Shown: positions 1 through 9,341 of the stretch, piece by piece
Layout of the letters: every line of letters starts with the position of its first letter
Numbering within the stretch: position 1 is the first letter of the stretch
From: an uncultured Roseateles sp.
GTDB lineage: Bacteria > Pseudomonadota > Gammaproteobacteria > Burkholderiales > Burkholderiaceae_C
Direction: 5' to 3'
Assembly (NCBI RefSeq): GCF_913777145.1
Contig: NZ_CAJYPS010000031.1
Coordinates: forward strand, 1-64,000
DNA: 64,000 nt
Position numbers and translations under genes: made by a program
Notes under the pieces: model-generated
Databases searched by the model: none
Told to the model about the DNA's origin: nothing
What the model saw: only the letters and a program-made list of their open reading frames with translations

Positions 1-1530
1 CCGGCGGTGGCCGCTGCCCCGGTGACGGTGCTCAGCTGCAGGCCGCGAACCACCGCCGCGCTGTCGTTGTACTTCAGCTGGCTGGCGTCCACGGTGAAGC
101 CCAGCGTGGGGTCGGCCGCGCCATAGACCTTGGCCGCATCGGCCGCGGTCAGGCGCAGCGTGGCCTTGGACACGGCCAGCGTGCCGCCGGTGGCGACGAT
201 GTCGTAGTTGTCGGCCGAGCCACCCGAGGCGGTGATGGCATGGGTGCCAGCGGTGGCGGCCGCACCGGTGACAGTGCTGAGTTGCACGCCGGAGACCACG
301 GCGGCGGTGTCGGCGTACTTCAGGTCAGCGGTGTTGACCGTGAAGCCCAGCGTGGGTTCGGCCGCGCCGTAGACCTTGGCGGCGTCGGCCGCGGTCAGAC
401 GCAGCGTGGCCTTGGTCACGGTCAGCGTGCCGGCCGTGTAGCCCCCGATCTGGTAATTGCCGTTGTTCACCACCAGCGTGCCCTGCGTGATGGCATGGGT
501 GCCCGCCGTGGCGTTGGCTCCGGTGACGGCGCTTAGGTTGCCGGAGAAGACGGTGGCCAGCGTGTCGTTGCCGACCAGCCCCAGTCCACCCACGCTGAAG
601 GCGAGCAGGGGGTCGAGATCGCCATAGACCTTGCTCAGATCCTGCGCGGTGATGCTGAGGCTGCGCGGCGTGATGTCGGCCTGGGTGCTGAAGCCGGCCA
701 GCGTGTAGTTGCTGGCGGCCGCACCACTGAGACTGAGGCCCGAGACACCGACCGAGATCAGGTGCCCCACGTCCGCGCTGGCAAAGCTGGCGGAAGCCGT
801 GCCGCTGAGGCCCACGGCATCGCTGCCCACGACGCCGCCGAGGCTCGCTGTACCGCTGAGCGTGGCGGTGGTGGTGGCGTCATAAACCTTGTTGCTGGCG
901 CTGATGCCGCTGAGTGTGAGCGTCTTGGGCGTGATGCTGGCGGCCTGCGTGCCCAAGCTCAGCTGGTAGTCACCCGCATCGCTGCCGCTGAGCGTCAGAC
1001 CGCCGAAGCTGACCGTATGGGCACCCAGCACGGTGGTCGCGTTGTAGCTGCCGGTGGCGGTGCCGCTGATGCTGATGGTGTCGCCGGTGTAGGCCCGGCC
1101 ATCTGTGCTGTTGCCGGCACCGGGTGCCAGGCGTGTCAGCAGCGCGGCGGTCCCGCTGACACTGGCGCCGTTGTTGCCGTCGTAGACCTTGCTGGCGGCA
1201 GCGCTCAGCCCGTCCACAAACAGCGTCTTGGGCGTGATGTCGGCCGTCACCGAGCCCGGGTTGATGCTGTAGTTGCCCGCATCGGCACCGCTGAGCGTCA
1301 GCCCGCCTATGGTGACCGTCTTGCCGGTGCCTGCATGGCGGTCCGCAAAGTTGCCGCTGGCCGTGCCACTGAGTTGCACCGTGTCGCCGTTCAGGTAGCG
1401 GCCATCGCCGTCGCTGCTGCCCGAGCCCGACAAGCTGGCCGTGCCCGTCATCGCGACGGTGGTCGTGCCGTCATAGACCTTGGCGGATGCCGCCAGACCT
1501 CCGAGGTTCAGCGTCTTGGGCTGAACGGTC
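1..1530 (-). repeat. Tandem YDG-type and MBG-type repeats in TpsA
   Basis: Minus-strand translation shows SAKVYDGTTT, SKVYDGNNGA, SNKVYDATTT, then LSKVYGDLDPLLAF, AAKVYGAAEPTLGF, AAKVYGAADPTLGF. The segments at about 1-242 and 243-497 are strongly similar at DNA level. Confidence 0.85.
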
Positions 1531-4500
1531 AGTGTGCTGCTGCCCGGCGTGAGGTTGATGGTGTAGCCCAGGCTGGTCGTGAAGCTGCCCTGACCGTTCA
1601 GCGTCAGCGTGTAGCTGCCCACCGGGATGAAGCCTGCACCGCTGGGCGTGTAGCTGGACAGCGTGGAGTTCAGCGTGCCGCTGGTGGCGCTTGCGGCCGT
1701 GTCGCCATCGATGAAGCCACCGAGGGTGACTGCGGGAGACGCGGAGCTGCTTCCGTAGGTGATGGTGCTGCCGCTGCCGACGCTGATGTTCAGCGTTGGC
1801 GCAATGCTGTAGAGGAACCAGTTTCCCGTGCCGGCATAAGACGGCGTGCTGCCCGAGTTGTAGCTCTGCGCGTAATGCTTGCCATAGCCGCTCATGGCCT
1901 CGGCGCTGGCGGAAGGGTCGGCCGAATAGACCAGATAGCGACCGGTGCCGGTGAGCAGCCCGGTGTCCAGTGCGTTGTTGTTGATGAAGTTGCGGCCGGC
2001 GGCCAGCACCAGGTCGCCGCTGGCGTTGGAGACCGTGTTGTTCAGCGTGATGTCGGCGGTGGCGCCGACCACCTGGACAGTCAAGCCGCTCTGAGTGGCG
2101 AGTCCGCCGTCGACATTGCCCAGCGAGATGCTGCCATTGCTCTTCAGGGCCAACTGGTCCAGATTGCCGCGCACGGCGCCGACTGTGTTGGTGCCTGCGG
2201 TCAGCGTGGCCGTACCGGACCCTCCCACCAGAAGCAGGGGCGTGGACAGCACCGCGCCGCTGGCCTGGCTGGCCGTGGAGGAACCCTGCAGGCCGAAGGA
2301 CAGCCTGCCGCTGCCGGCGGTAAGCGATGCGGTGGACGTGAGCGTGAGGGCTCCGTCCCAGAGCGTGAACTCGATACCGCGATCGCCACTGGAGCCGGAC
2401 TTCACCTGGCCGTCTATCGTGATGCCCCCGCTGCCGCTCTGGAAGGTCAGGTTCAGATCCAGCGAGTTGCCACCGCGCTGCATGAAGGACTGCGTGAAGT
2501 CCAGTCCATGCACGGTGGTCAAGCCGGCCTGGCTGCCGGTGCCGAAGGCCAGGCTGTCAAAGCCTTGCGATTGATAGACGATGGCGCCGAGTTCTGCCGC
2601 GGTCATGCCCAGACCGGTGGCGTTGCTACCGCCGAAGGTCACGGCCAGCGCATCATTGGCGGCGCCGACGAACATCGTGCCGCCGGAGTTGCCGATCAGC
2701 AGGGTGTCCGACTGCAGCACGATGCTGCCGCCGGTGCCGCTGCTGCCCCGGGCGAGCAGCGTGATGTAGTCGGTGCCGCTATTGCCCAGCACGGCGCCCG
2801 GCTGGAAGCGCAGGCCCTGCCCATGGCCGGACAGGTCGACCCCATCGTTGCTTGCAGTGATCTGGCTGGCGCTGACGGAAGCCAGCGTGATCACGCCGGC
2901 GTCAGAGAAGGTCTTGCCGCTGCCGTCAGCCAGCATGAAGTAGGCCTGGCCGCTGCCGGTGGTGATGGTGGTGCCGGCCTGTTGCTTCAGTACCGCCGTG
3001 CAGACCGCGCAATCCGCGTTGACCACGCCGCTGGCCAGCGACTGGTTGGCCCGGGCATTGAAGTTGCCGCCATCCGTGTTGATGTCCGCGCGCAGGTTGA
3101 TGGACCGGCCCGCTTCCAGTGTGAGGTCGCCGCCCAGGCCCCCAGCCGACACGTTGATCGCGCGCAGCACGGTGATGTCGTTGCTGGCTTGCAGCGTCAC
3201 ATCGGTGCCGGCGCTCAGCAGGGCCGTCAGCATGGCGGGCGTGATGACCACGTCATTGCCGGTGCTGGCCGAGTAGCCCAGCGTCGCCCCGCTGCCGCCC
3301 AGCGTGCTCAAGGCCATCGCACTGCCCGCGAAGCGGCTGCCCGACCAGTTGGCGTTGCCACCGACACCGTTGATCTGGTCGGTCGAGATCGGCGAGCTGG
3401 CGTTGTCGGCCAGCGTGGTCAGTACCAGGGCCCGGGTTGAGTTCTTGCCGCTGTCTGCATTGGGCGCGGCCCACACGAAGGGTCGGTAGGCCACCTGCTC
3501 GGCCGAGCCGACCTGCGTCGGCAGCAGCGTGGCATGCACGTCGCTGGTGTAGGCCACGTAATTGGTGTCGAAGGTGGTGGTGTTCTGGCCGGCACTGGAC
3601 GAGGCCAGGCCGATCATGCTGTTGCGCCAGCTGACCGGGCCCGCCGCGCCGTGGCTGCCAGACATCAGTGTGATCGCACCAGCGCCGGGGTCATCACAGT
3701 ATTGGTAGTTGCTGAGCAGCAGCACGTCGCCGCTGGCCACCATGCTGTTGCCGACCTTGCGGGTCAGCATGATGAAGGGGCTGCCCACGTTGTCACCGCT
3801 GTTCTCGCCAACGATGCTGTTGTTGGCCGTGACGGTGGCCCCGGACTGGATTTCCCCGTAGGCCCGGCCATTGCCGCCGTTGACCCAGGTGACGGCGCCT
3901 GCACCCGCGCCGTTGCCGCTGAAGGGGTTGGCCCAGTCGATGCTGCGGACCAGGTAGTTGATGCCGCTGCCGGTATCCAGGGCCACGACGCCGGCGTCTA
4001 TGCGCACGGCATAGGTCACGATGTCGTAGCTGGACAGGGCGCGCCCGACATGGTCACCCGCGCTGCCGCCCACCAGGCTGTTGCCGCTGCTGACGGTCCC
4101 GGTGATGCCACCCGCGGCACTCCAGGTCACCGCGCCGGCACCGCTGGCGCTGCCGTTGCTCCACCATGGGCTGGCAACAGCGTAGGCCCCTGCCGCCAGT
4201 GCGGTGACGCTGCTGATGGCGTAGTGGACGCCGCTGTAGGGGTCCACCCAGGCCTGATAGCCGACGGCGTCGCCGGACTGGCTGCCCACAAGGCTGTTGC
4301 TTGCGTTGATGAGGCCGCCCATGCTGCCACCCCGCAACTGGCCATTGCTGCCGTTCAGCCAGGTGGCGGCCCCCAGCGAGCTCGGAGCGGCCAGTTGGGT
4401 CCAGGGGGTGCTTTGCGTCCAGAGCGGTGAACTGATGACGGCGTTGCCGTCGGGCAAAGCGGTCACGCCGCCGTAGCCGACGCGATCGCCCTGGAGGTCG

Positions 4501-7500
4501 GAGCTGCGGTCCACCCAGTCGCTGTTGAGCGTGCCGGCTGTATCGACGATGCGATAGACGCCGTTGCTTGCGCTCACCAGGCCCAGGCTGGCCGACGGTG
4601 TGCTGCCGACAAGGCTGTTGGATGCGGACACCGTGCCGGTGACGCCGGCGCTGCCGCTGCCCCAGGTCACCGCACCGCGCTCGCTGTTCCACTGCGGGTT
4701 GATCAGCACGAAGTTGCCATTGCTCAATTGAGCCAGGCCGTCCACGGGCAGGCGCAGGCCAAGCAAGTCACCGGTGTTGCTGCCGACCAGGCTGTTGCTG
4801 GAACCCAGCGTGCCCGCGCTGGCGGCGTTGCCCATGGCGCCCGTTGAGCCGTTGAACCAGGTGATGGCACCCGCCTGCGTGGCTGCACCGTTGTTCCAGC
4901 CAGGGCTGGCGATCAGCACGTTGCCGTTGGCAAGCTCCTTCAGTATGGGCGTGCCGTTGAAGCTGAAGCTGGTGGAGAGGTAGCCGTATTCCAGGCTCAG
5001 TGTCAGGCGCTGTACCGCAGTCGTTCCGTAGCTCTGGCCCAGCAGCACATTGCCGCCACCGCCGTAGTTGCTGGCCGTGTTGACCGCATTGCTGGTGCTG
5101 AAGCTGTAGGGGCCCAGTGGCCGTGTGCTGGAGGTCGTCCAGGTATTGCCGCCATTCAGGGTCTCGGCAATGGTGGGTGTGTTCCAGCTCAGGCTGGGCA
5201 GTGTGCCCAGCCGGTCGCCGGTCATCGTGAGGTTGGCGTGCTGGGCGTTGTTGAAGCTGTCGGGCGTGCTACCCACCAGGCTGTTGGTGCTCGACACCAC
5301 ACCCGTGCGGTTGCCGCTGCGCAGCAGCGTGATGGCGCCGCTGCCATTGCTCCAGAACGGGCTGATCGCCACGTAGTTGCCGTTGCTCAGCCCTGCGCCC
5401 AGCAGTCCGACATGGTCGCCCGTGGTGGTCAGCCAATAGCTGGTGTCGGTGAAGCTCATGCCAGCCCGCGTGCCGGAACTGGTGGAGGTGCTGTAGGCAT
5501 CCGACACACTGCCGACCAGGCTGTTGGCGGAGGAGATGCCGCCTGTGACGCCGCTGTTGCCGGCGGCCCAGGTGATGGCGCCCTTGCCGCTATCCCAGCT
5601 CGGACTGCGAACGACGTAGTCGCCGTTGGCCAGCACGTCCACCGTATTGGTCAATACCGCATCCCAGTTCCCGGTGACCTGGCTGAGGTTGGTGCCGTTG
5701 CCCAAAGAGGAGGTCGCGCGCTGGTCGGCCTGGTGGTAGCTTCCCACATAGTCGCCCGCGTTGCTGCCAACCAGGCTGTTGCCGGCTGACACCAGGGCTC
5801 CGGTGCCGGCCTCTCCGCTGGCCCGGCCGGTACTCCCGTCTATCCAACTCACCGCACCGTAAGCCACGGTGGAGGTGCTGGTCGATCGATTGCCCCAGTG
5901 CGGACTCAGCACGATGGCGTTGGCTCTGAGACCGTCGCCGCCTGTCGTGCCGACGGGCAGCACGCCGCCCAGACCGACCCGGTCACTGACGTGGCTGCCA
6001 TAGAGGCTGTTGGCACTCGATACCGCACCGGTGACGCCCGTCGTTCCGGAGCCCCAGGTGATGGCGCCGCCATCGACCGCGCCGACATCGGAGAACGGGG
6101 CCACGACCAGATAGTTGCTGCCCGACAGTTCCACGACGCTGGACTGCGTGGAGTCGCCTGTGCTGGTGCCCACCAGGCTGTTGGCCGCCGAGACCGCGCC
6201 AGCAGAGCCGGTCGCGGCGGCGCCGAAGCTGACCGCACCCTGGCTGCCGTTCCAGGCGTTGGACACCACCAGATAGTTGCCGTTCTTGAGCAGGGTGACG
6301 CCGCCGGTGCCGCTGACGACCGTGCGCGTGCTTTGCTGGTTGTTGTTGCCGTTGCCGTAGTCGTAGACGGTGTAGGGCGAGTTGCTGCCGCGGTCGCGTG
6401 CGCCGAGCAGGCTGCCATCAGAGCCTGTCAGGCTGTTGCTGGCGGACACCGTGGCCCCCGTGCTGCCTGTGCCGAACACATAGCCGCTGCCGCCGGCGAC
6501 CCAGGTGACCGCACCATTGGGGTTGTTGAGCAGGAAGAGTCCGTTCGCAGCGTTGCTGCTGTCGCTCCAGTAGGGGCTGGACACGACGTAGTTGCCGCCT
6601 CCGAGCACGCTGATCCCGCCGCTGCCCACGAAGTCATAGGCATGGCTGCCGACCAGACTGTTGGTGTTGCCGACGGTTCCCGCGCCGCCGCCGGCCGCCA
6701 CATGGGTGACGGCCCCGGCATAGCTGGCTGCGCCGTTGCTCCACTGCGGGCTGCTGATCACGAAGCCGCCATCCGGCAGGGCTGTCAGCACCTGGCCCAC
6801 CATGTCACCGCCGCCGCCCGGGACAGTGGTGCGGCGGTTGACGCCATTCTGCTGATAGTTCAGCGGCAGGGAGTTGTCCAAGCCCAGCACGTAGACCTGC
6901 TTGCCGGCGTCACTTGCCAGATTGGCCTTGCTGCGTGTCGGCGTGCTGCCGACCAGCGATGTCACCGCAGAGATTTCCCCGCCGGCAGCGCCATTGACCA
7001 GCGCACCGGTGCTGGCGTTCATCCAGGTGACCGCGCCGCGGCCGTTGTACCAGTTGGTCGTGGCGATCGCGAGATTGCCGTCGGCCAGTTCGGTGAAGCT
7101 GGTCGTGCCGACCTTGGCGACCGAACCGTAGAGGTCATAGGTGGTCACCTCTCCGACGCGGTCGCTTGCAGACACGCTCAGCGTGCCGCCGGTCACCACC
7201 GTGTTGCCGCTGTAGGTGTATTGGGTGACGCTGTCGGTGTTGGCCACCTTGCCGGTCAGGCTGTTGGCACTGCTGACGATCAGGCTGGCGCTGCCGGTGG
7301 CGCTCTGCCAGGTGATCGCGCCGGCCGACGCGGTGCTGTTGGTCAGCAGTGCATAGGCGCTGGGGGACGGCGGGCTGATGCTCTCGACCGTCTGCGTGCT
7401 GAACACGTTGAGGCCGCTGGTGCTGCCGTACTGGGGACTCAGCACCAGATAGTTGCCGTTAGACAGCAGCTTGATGCCGGCACTGCCGATGTGGTTGTCG

Positions 7501-9332
7501 GCCGCGCCGCCCTGCAGGGCCGACAGCAGCGCTCCGGTGCTGGTGTTGAACAAGTAGACCGCGCCCGCCCCGGCCTGACCGCCCACGGTGGCGTTGGGGG
7601 CGGTGATCACGACGTTGCCATTGGCCAGCACCTGCGTGGCCGAGCCGAAGCCGCTGGTGGGGGATGCATCGGGGTCATCCAGGCTCAGGCCGGCCAGTGA
7701 ACTGCCGGCGTCATCGATGATGATGTTGCGCGGATCAAGCAGCAGCTTGCCGGCCTTTCCCATCGGGGCCGCCAGGTCGGCCGAGCCGGCATAACTCAGA
7801 TCGTTCTTGCCCGAGACCTCGGCCTGACCGCCATTGCCCCCTGCAGCCGCTCCGCGCGCGCTGAGATGACCGCCGTACACGGTGGTCTGGTCGGACCAAA
7901 GCACGACCTGACCCCCATCCCCCCTGATCGTGGCGTCCGCCTTGAGGACGGTGCTGCCGTTGACGCCCAGTTGGCGCGCGTTTGCGAGATCGGCCTCCGC
8001 ACCGTGGAAGCCGCCGCCGACGCGGATACGGCCCCCGCCTGTGGCGCCGCTGGCGTCCAGCGCGGCTGCACGCAACTGCAGGTTGTCGGCGGTCACCGCA
8101 ATGTCGCCACCCATGCCGGCCTGGCCGGTGGCACTGAACGTGGCAGAGCTGTAGAGCCGCCCGTCGGCCTCGAGGCGGATGCTGCCGCCTGCGGTGGCGC
8201 CATCGGCAGTCAGCCGAGCCGAGGCCGTTTGGAGCACCTGGCCGGCGCTGACACTGATGCGGCCGCCGGTCGCCGTGCTGCTGGCGTCCAGCACGCCGCT
8301 CTGGCTCAGGCTGTCCGCGGAGACCTCGATCGTGCTGGCCTTCGTCAGGCCGGCCAGGGCCACGTTCCCCCCCTCGATGGTGGCGCTCGAGGCCTTGGCC
8401 TGCCCGCTGTTGGACACCAGCCGCATCACACCGTTGCCGTCTTGCACCAGCGAGTCTGCGCCAGCCGATCCGGCCACAGCTGCCTGGCGCAGGCGCTGGG
8501 CAGCGCCTGCGCTCATCAGTACGCGGCCGCCTTCGGCTTGAATCAGTTCCCGGTTTTCCACCAGCGCGGCGATGGACGCCGGGTCCACCTTGACGCCCAG
8601 CAGCTCGCTGCCCTGCAGGTCCAGCGTCACCGCATCGCCGGCGGCCAGGGCCACCGTGCCCAGTCGGGCGCTGATCACGCCCTCGTTGACCACCTGCGGC
8701 GCCAGCATGGCCACATAACCGCCATTCGCGCTGGTGATCTGGCCCTGGTTGATGATGCTGCCGCTGCCACCGCGGCGGCTGAACTTCATGCGGCCAGCGG
8801 TGAAGTCGGCGTCGGCGATGTCCAGAGTGCTGGCGACGATGGCGCCCACATCAACCTGGGCTCCCTTGCCGAACACGATGCCATTGGGGTTCACCAGCAG
8901 CACCTGGCCATTGGCTTCGAGGCGGCCGTACAGCGCCGAGGGGTCGGCGCCGACGACACGATTCAGCAGCACGGACTGCGCATTCGGCTGGCTGATCTTG
9001 ACTTGCGACTGGCTGCCGATGTCGAAGCTCTGCCAGTTGATCGTGGCCTTGCCGCTGCCCTGGGTGATGTTCAGCTTGTTCCCCGCCTGCTGCCAGCCCG
9101 CCTGCCCGCTGACCAGCGTGCCGCCCTGTGGCAGCGCGTTGACGGCGGGATCGGCCAGGGCATCCGGGCTGCCCAGCAGCAAGGTCAGGCTGGCCAGCGC
9201 AGCGGCGGTGCTGCCGGCAACGCCGCTGCTGCGCTTGCCGCGCCCGCGGCTGATCTCGGCGACCGCGACAAAGCAGCCACAGGCGTCGTTCCAGACCAGG
9301 CGATAAATGCGATTCATGGCGCCGTGCTTCAT
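1..9332 (-). CDS. Filamentous haemagglutinin-family two-partner secretion exoprotein (TpsA), partial; C-terminus beyond left window edge
   Basis: Manual minus-strand reading from ATG at 9332: MKHGAMNRIYRLVWNDACGCFVAVAEISRGRGKRS (ESPR-type extended signal peptide), then LPQGGTLVSGQAGWQQAGNKLNITQGSGKATINWQSFDIGSQSQVKISQPNAQSVLLNRVVGADPSALYGRLEANGQVLLVNPNGIVFGKGAQVDVG (haemagglutination-activity/TPS domain). Same frame checked at about 4857, 1191 and 57. No stop in the window, so the ORF track omits it. Adjacent to tpsB. Confidence 0.93.
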   Translation of the reverse strand, partial: MKHGAMNRIYRLVWNDACGCFVAVAEISRGRGKRSSGVAGSTAAALASLTLLLGSPDALADPAVNALPQGGTLVSGQAGWQQAGNKLNITQGSGKATINWQSFDIGSQSQVKISQPNAQSVLLNRVVGADPSALYGRLEANGQVLLVNPNGIVFGKGAQVDVGAIVASTLDIADADFTAGRMKFSRRGGSGSIINQGQITSANGGYVAMLAPQVVNEGVISARLGTVALAAGDAVTLDLQGSELLGVKVDPASIAALVENRELIQAEGGRVLMSAGAAQRLRQAAVAGSAGADSLVQDGNGVMRLVSNSGQAKASSATIEGGNVALAGLTKASTIEVSADSLSQSGVLDASSTATGGRISVSAGQVLQTASARLTADGATAGGSIRLEADGRLYSSATFSATGQAGMGGDIAVTADNLQLRAAALDASGATGGGRIRVGGGFHGAEADLANARQLGVNGSTVLKADATIRGDGGQVVLWSDQTTVYGGHLSARGAAAGGNGGQAEVSGKNDLSYAGSADLAAPMGKAGKLLLDPRNIIIDDAGSSLAGLSLDDPDASPTSGFGSATQVLANGNVVITAPNATVGGQAGAGAVYLFNTSTGALLSALQGGAADNHIGSAGIKLLSNGNYLVLSPQYGSTSGLNVFSTQTVESISPPSPSAYALLTNSTASAGAITWQSATGSASLIVSSANSLTGKVANTDSVTQYTYSGNTVVTGGTLSVSASDRVGEVTTYDLYGSVAKVGTTSFTELADGNLAIATTNWYNGRGAVTWMNASTGALVNGAAGGEISAVTSLVGSTPTRSKANLASDAGKQVYVLGLDNSLPLNYQQNGVNRRTTVPGGGGDMVGQVLTALPDGGFVISSPQWSNGAASYAGAVTHVAAGGGAGTVGNTNSLVGSHAYDFVGSGGISVLGGGNYVVSSPYWSDSSNAANGLFLLNNPNGAVTWVAGGSGYVFGTGSTGATVSASNSLTGSDGSLLGARDRGSNSPYTVYDYGNGNNNQQSTRTVVSGTGGVTLLKNGNYLVVSNAWNGSQGAVSFGAAATGSAGAVSAANSLVGTSTGDSTQSSVVELSGSNYLVVAPFSDVGAVDGGAITWGSGTTGVTGAVSSANSLYGSHVSDRVGLGGVLPVGTTGGDGLRANAIVLSPHWGNRSTSTSTVAYGAVSWIDGSTGRASGEAGTGALVSAGNSLVGSNAGDYVGSYHQADQRATSSLGNGTNLSQVTGNWDAVLTNTVDVLANGDYVVRSPSWDSGKGAITWAAGNSGVTGGISSANSLVGSVSDAYSTSTSSGTRAGMSFTDTSYWLTTTGDHVGLLGAGLSNGNYVAISPFWSNGSGAITLLRSGNRTGVVSSTNSLVGSTPDSFNNAQHANLTMTGDRLGTLPSLSWNTPTIAETLNGGNTWTTSSTRPLGPYSFSTSNAVNTASNYGGGGNVLLGQSYGTTAVQRLTLSLEYGYLSTSFSFNGTPILKELANGNVLIASPGWNNGAATQAGAITWFNGSTGAMGNAASAGTLGSSNSLVGSNTGDLLGLRLPVDGLAQLSNGNFVLINPQWNSERGAVTWGSGSAGVTGTVSASNSLVGSTPSASLGLVSASNGVYRIVDTAGTLNSDWVDRSSDLQGDRVGYGGVTALPDGNAVISSPLWTQSTPWTQLAAPSSLGAATWLNGSNGQLRGGSMGGLINASNSLVGSQSGDAVGYQAWVDPYSGVHYAISSVTALAAGAYAVASPWWSNGSASGAGAVTWSAAGGITGTVSSGNSLVGGSAGDHVGRALSSYDIVTYAVRIDAGVVALDTGSGINYLVRSIDWANPFSGNGAGAGAVTWVNGGNGRAYGEIQSGATVTANNSIVGENSGDNVGSPFIMLTRKVGNSMVASGDVLLLSNYQYCDDPGAGAITLMSGSHGAAGPVSWRNSMIGLASSSAGQNTTTFDTNYVAYTSDVHATLLPTQVGSAEQVAYRPFVWAAPNADSGKNSTRALVLTTLADNASSPISTDQINGVGGNANWSGSRFAGSAMALSTLGGSGATLGYSASTGNDVVITPAMLTALLSAGTDVTLQASNDITVLRAINVSAGGLGGDLTLEAGRSINLRADINTDGGNFNARANQSLASGVVNADCAVCTAVLKQQAGTTITTGSGQAYFMLADGSGKTFSDAGVITLASVSASQITASNDGVDLSGHGQGLRFQPGAVLGNSGTDYITLLARGSSGTGGSIVLQSDTLLIGNSGGTMFVGAANDALAVTFGGSNATGLGMTAAELGAIVYQSQGFDSLAFGTGSQAGLTTVHGLDFTQSFMQRGGNSLDLNLTFQSGSGGITIDGQVKSGSSGDRGIEFTLWDGALTLTSTASLTAGSGRLSFGLQGSSTASQASGAVLSTPLLLVGGSGTATLTAGTNTVGAVRGNLDQLALKSNGSISLGNVDGGLATQSGLTVQVVGATADITLNNTVSNASGDLVLAAGRNFINNNALDTGLLTGTGRYLVYSADPSASAEAMSGYGKHYAQSYNSGSTPSYAGTGNWFLYSIAPTLNISVGSGSTITYGSSSASPAVTLGGFIDGDTAASATSGTLNSTLSSYTPSGAGFIPVGSYTLTLNGQGSFTTSLGYTINLTPGSSTLTVQPKTLNLGGLAASAKVYDGTTTVAMTGTASLSGSGSSDGDGRYLNGDTVQLSGTASGNFADRHAGTGKTVTIGGLTLSGADAGNYSINPGSVTADITPKTLFVDGLSAAASKVYDGNNGASVSGTAALLTRLAPGAGNSTDGRAYTGDTISISGTATGSYNATTVLGAHTVSFGGLTLSGSDAGDYQLSLGTQAASITPKTLTLSGISASNKVYDATTTATLSGTASLGGVVGSDAVGLSGTASASFASADVGHLISVGVSGLSLSGAAASNYTLAGFSTQADITPRSLSITAQDLSKVYGDLDPLLAFSVGGLGLVGNDTLATVFSGNLSAVTGANATAGTHAITQGTLVVNNGNYQIGGYTAGTLTVTKATLRLTAADAAKVYGAAEPTLGFTVNTADLKYADTAAVVSGVQLSTVTGAAATAGTHAITASGGSADNYDIVATGGTLAVSKATLRLTAADAAKVYGAADPTLGFTVDASQLKYNDSAAVVRGLQLSTVTGAAATA
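3500..7750 (-). repeat. Tandem protein repeats inside TpsA, consensus approx. L.NGNYVV.SP.WSNG.GAITW..G.TG..G.VS..NSLVGS..GD.VG
   Basis: About 14-15 degenerate copies visible in the minus-strand translation. The NSLVGS segment (plus-strand accaggctgttg-like) recurs mostly every 170-330 nt, e.g. near 4070, 4281, 4611, 4788, 5277, 5519, 5770, 6005, 6176, 6430, 6655. Confidence 0.85.
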
Positions 9333-9341
9333 GGGATTACC

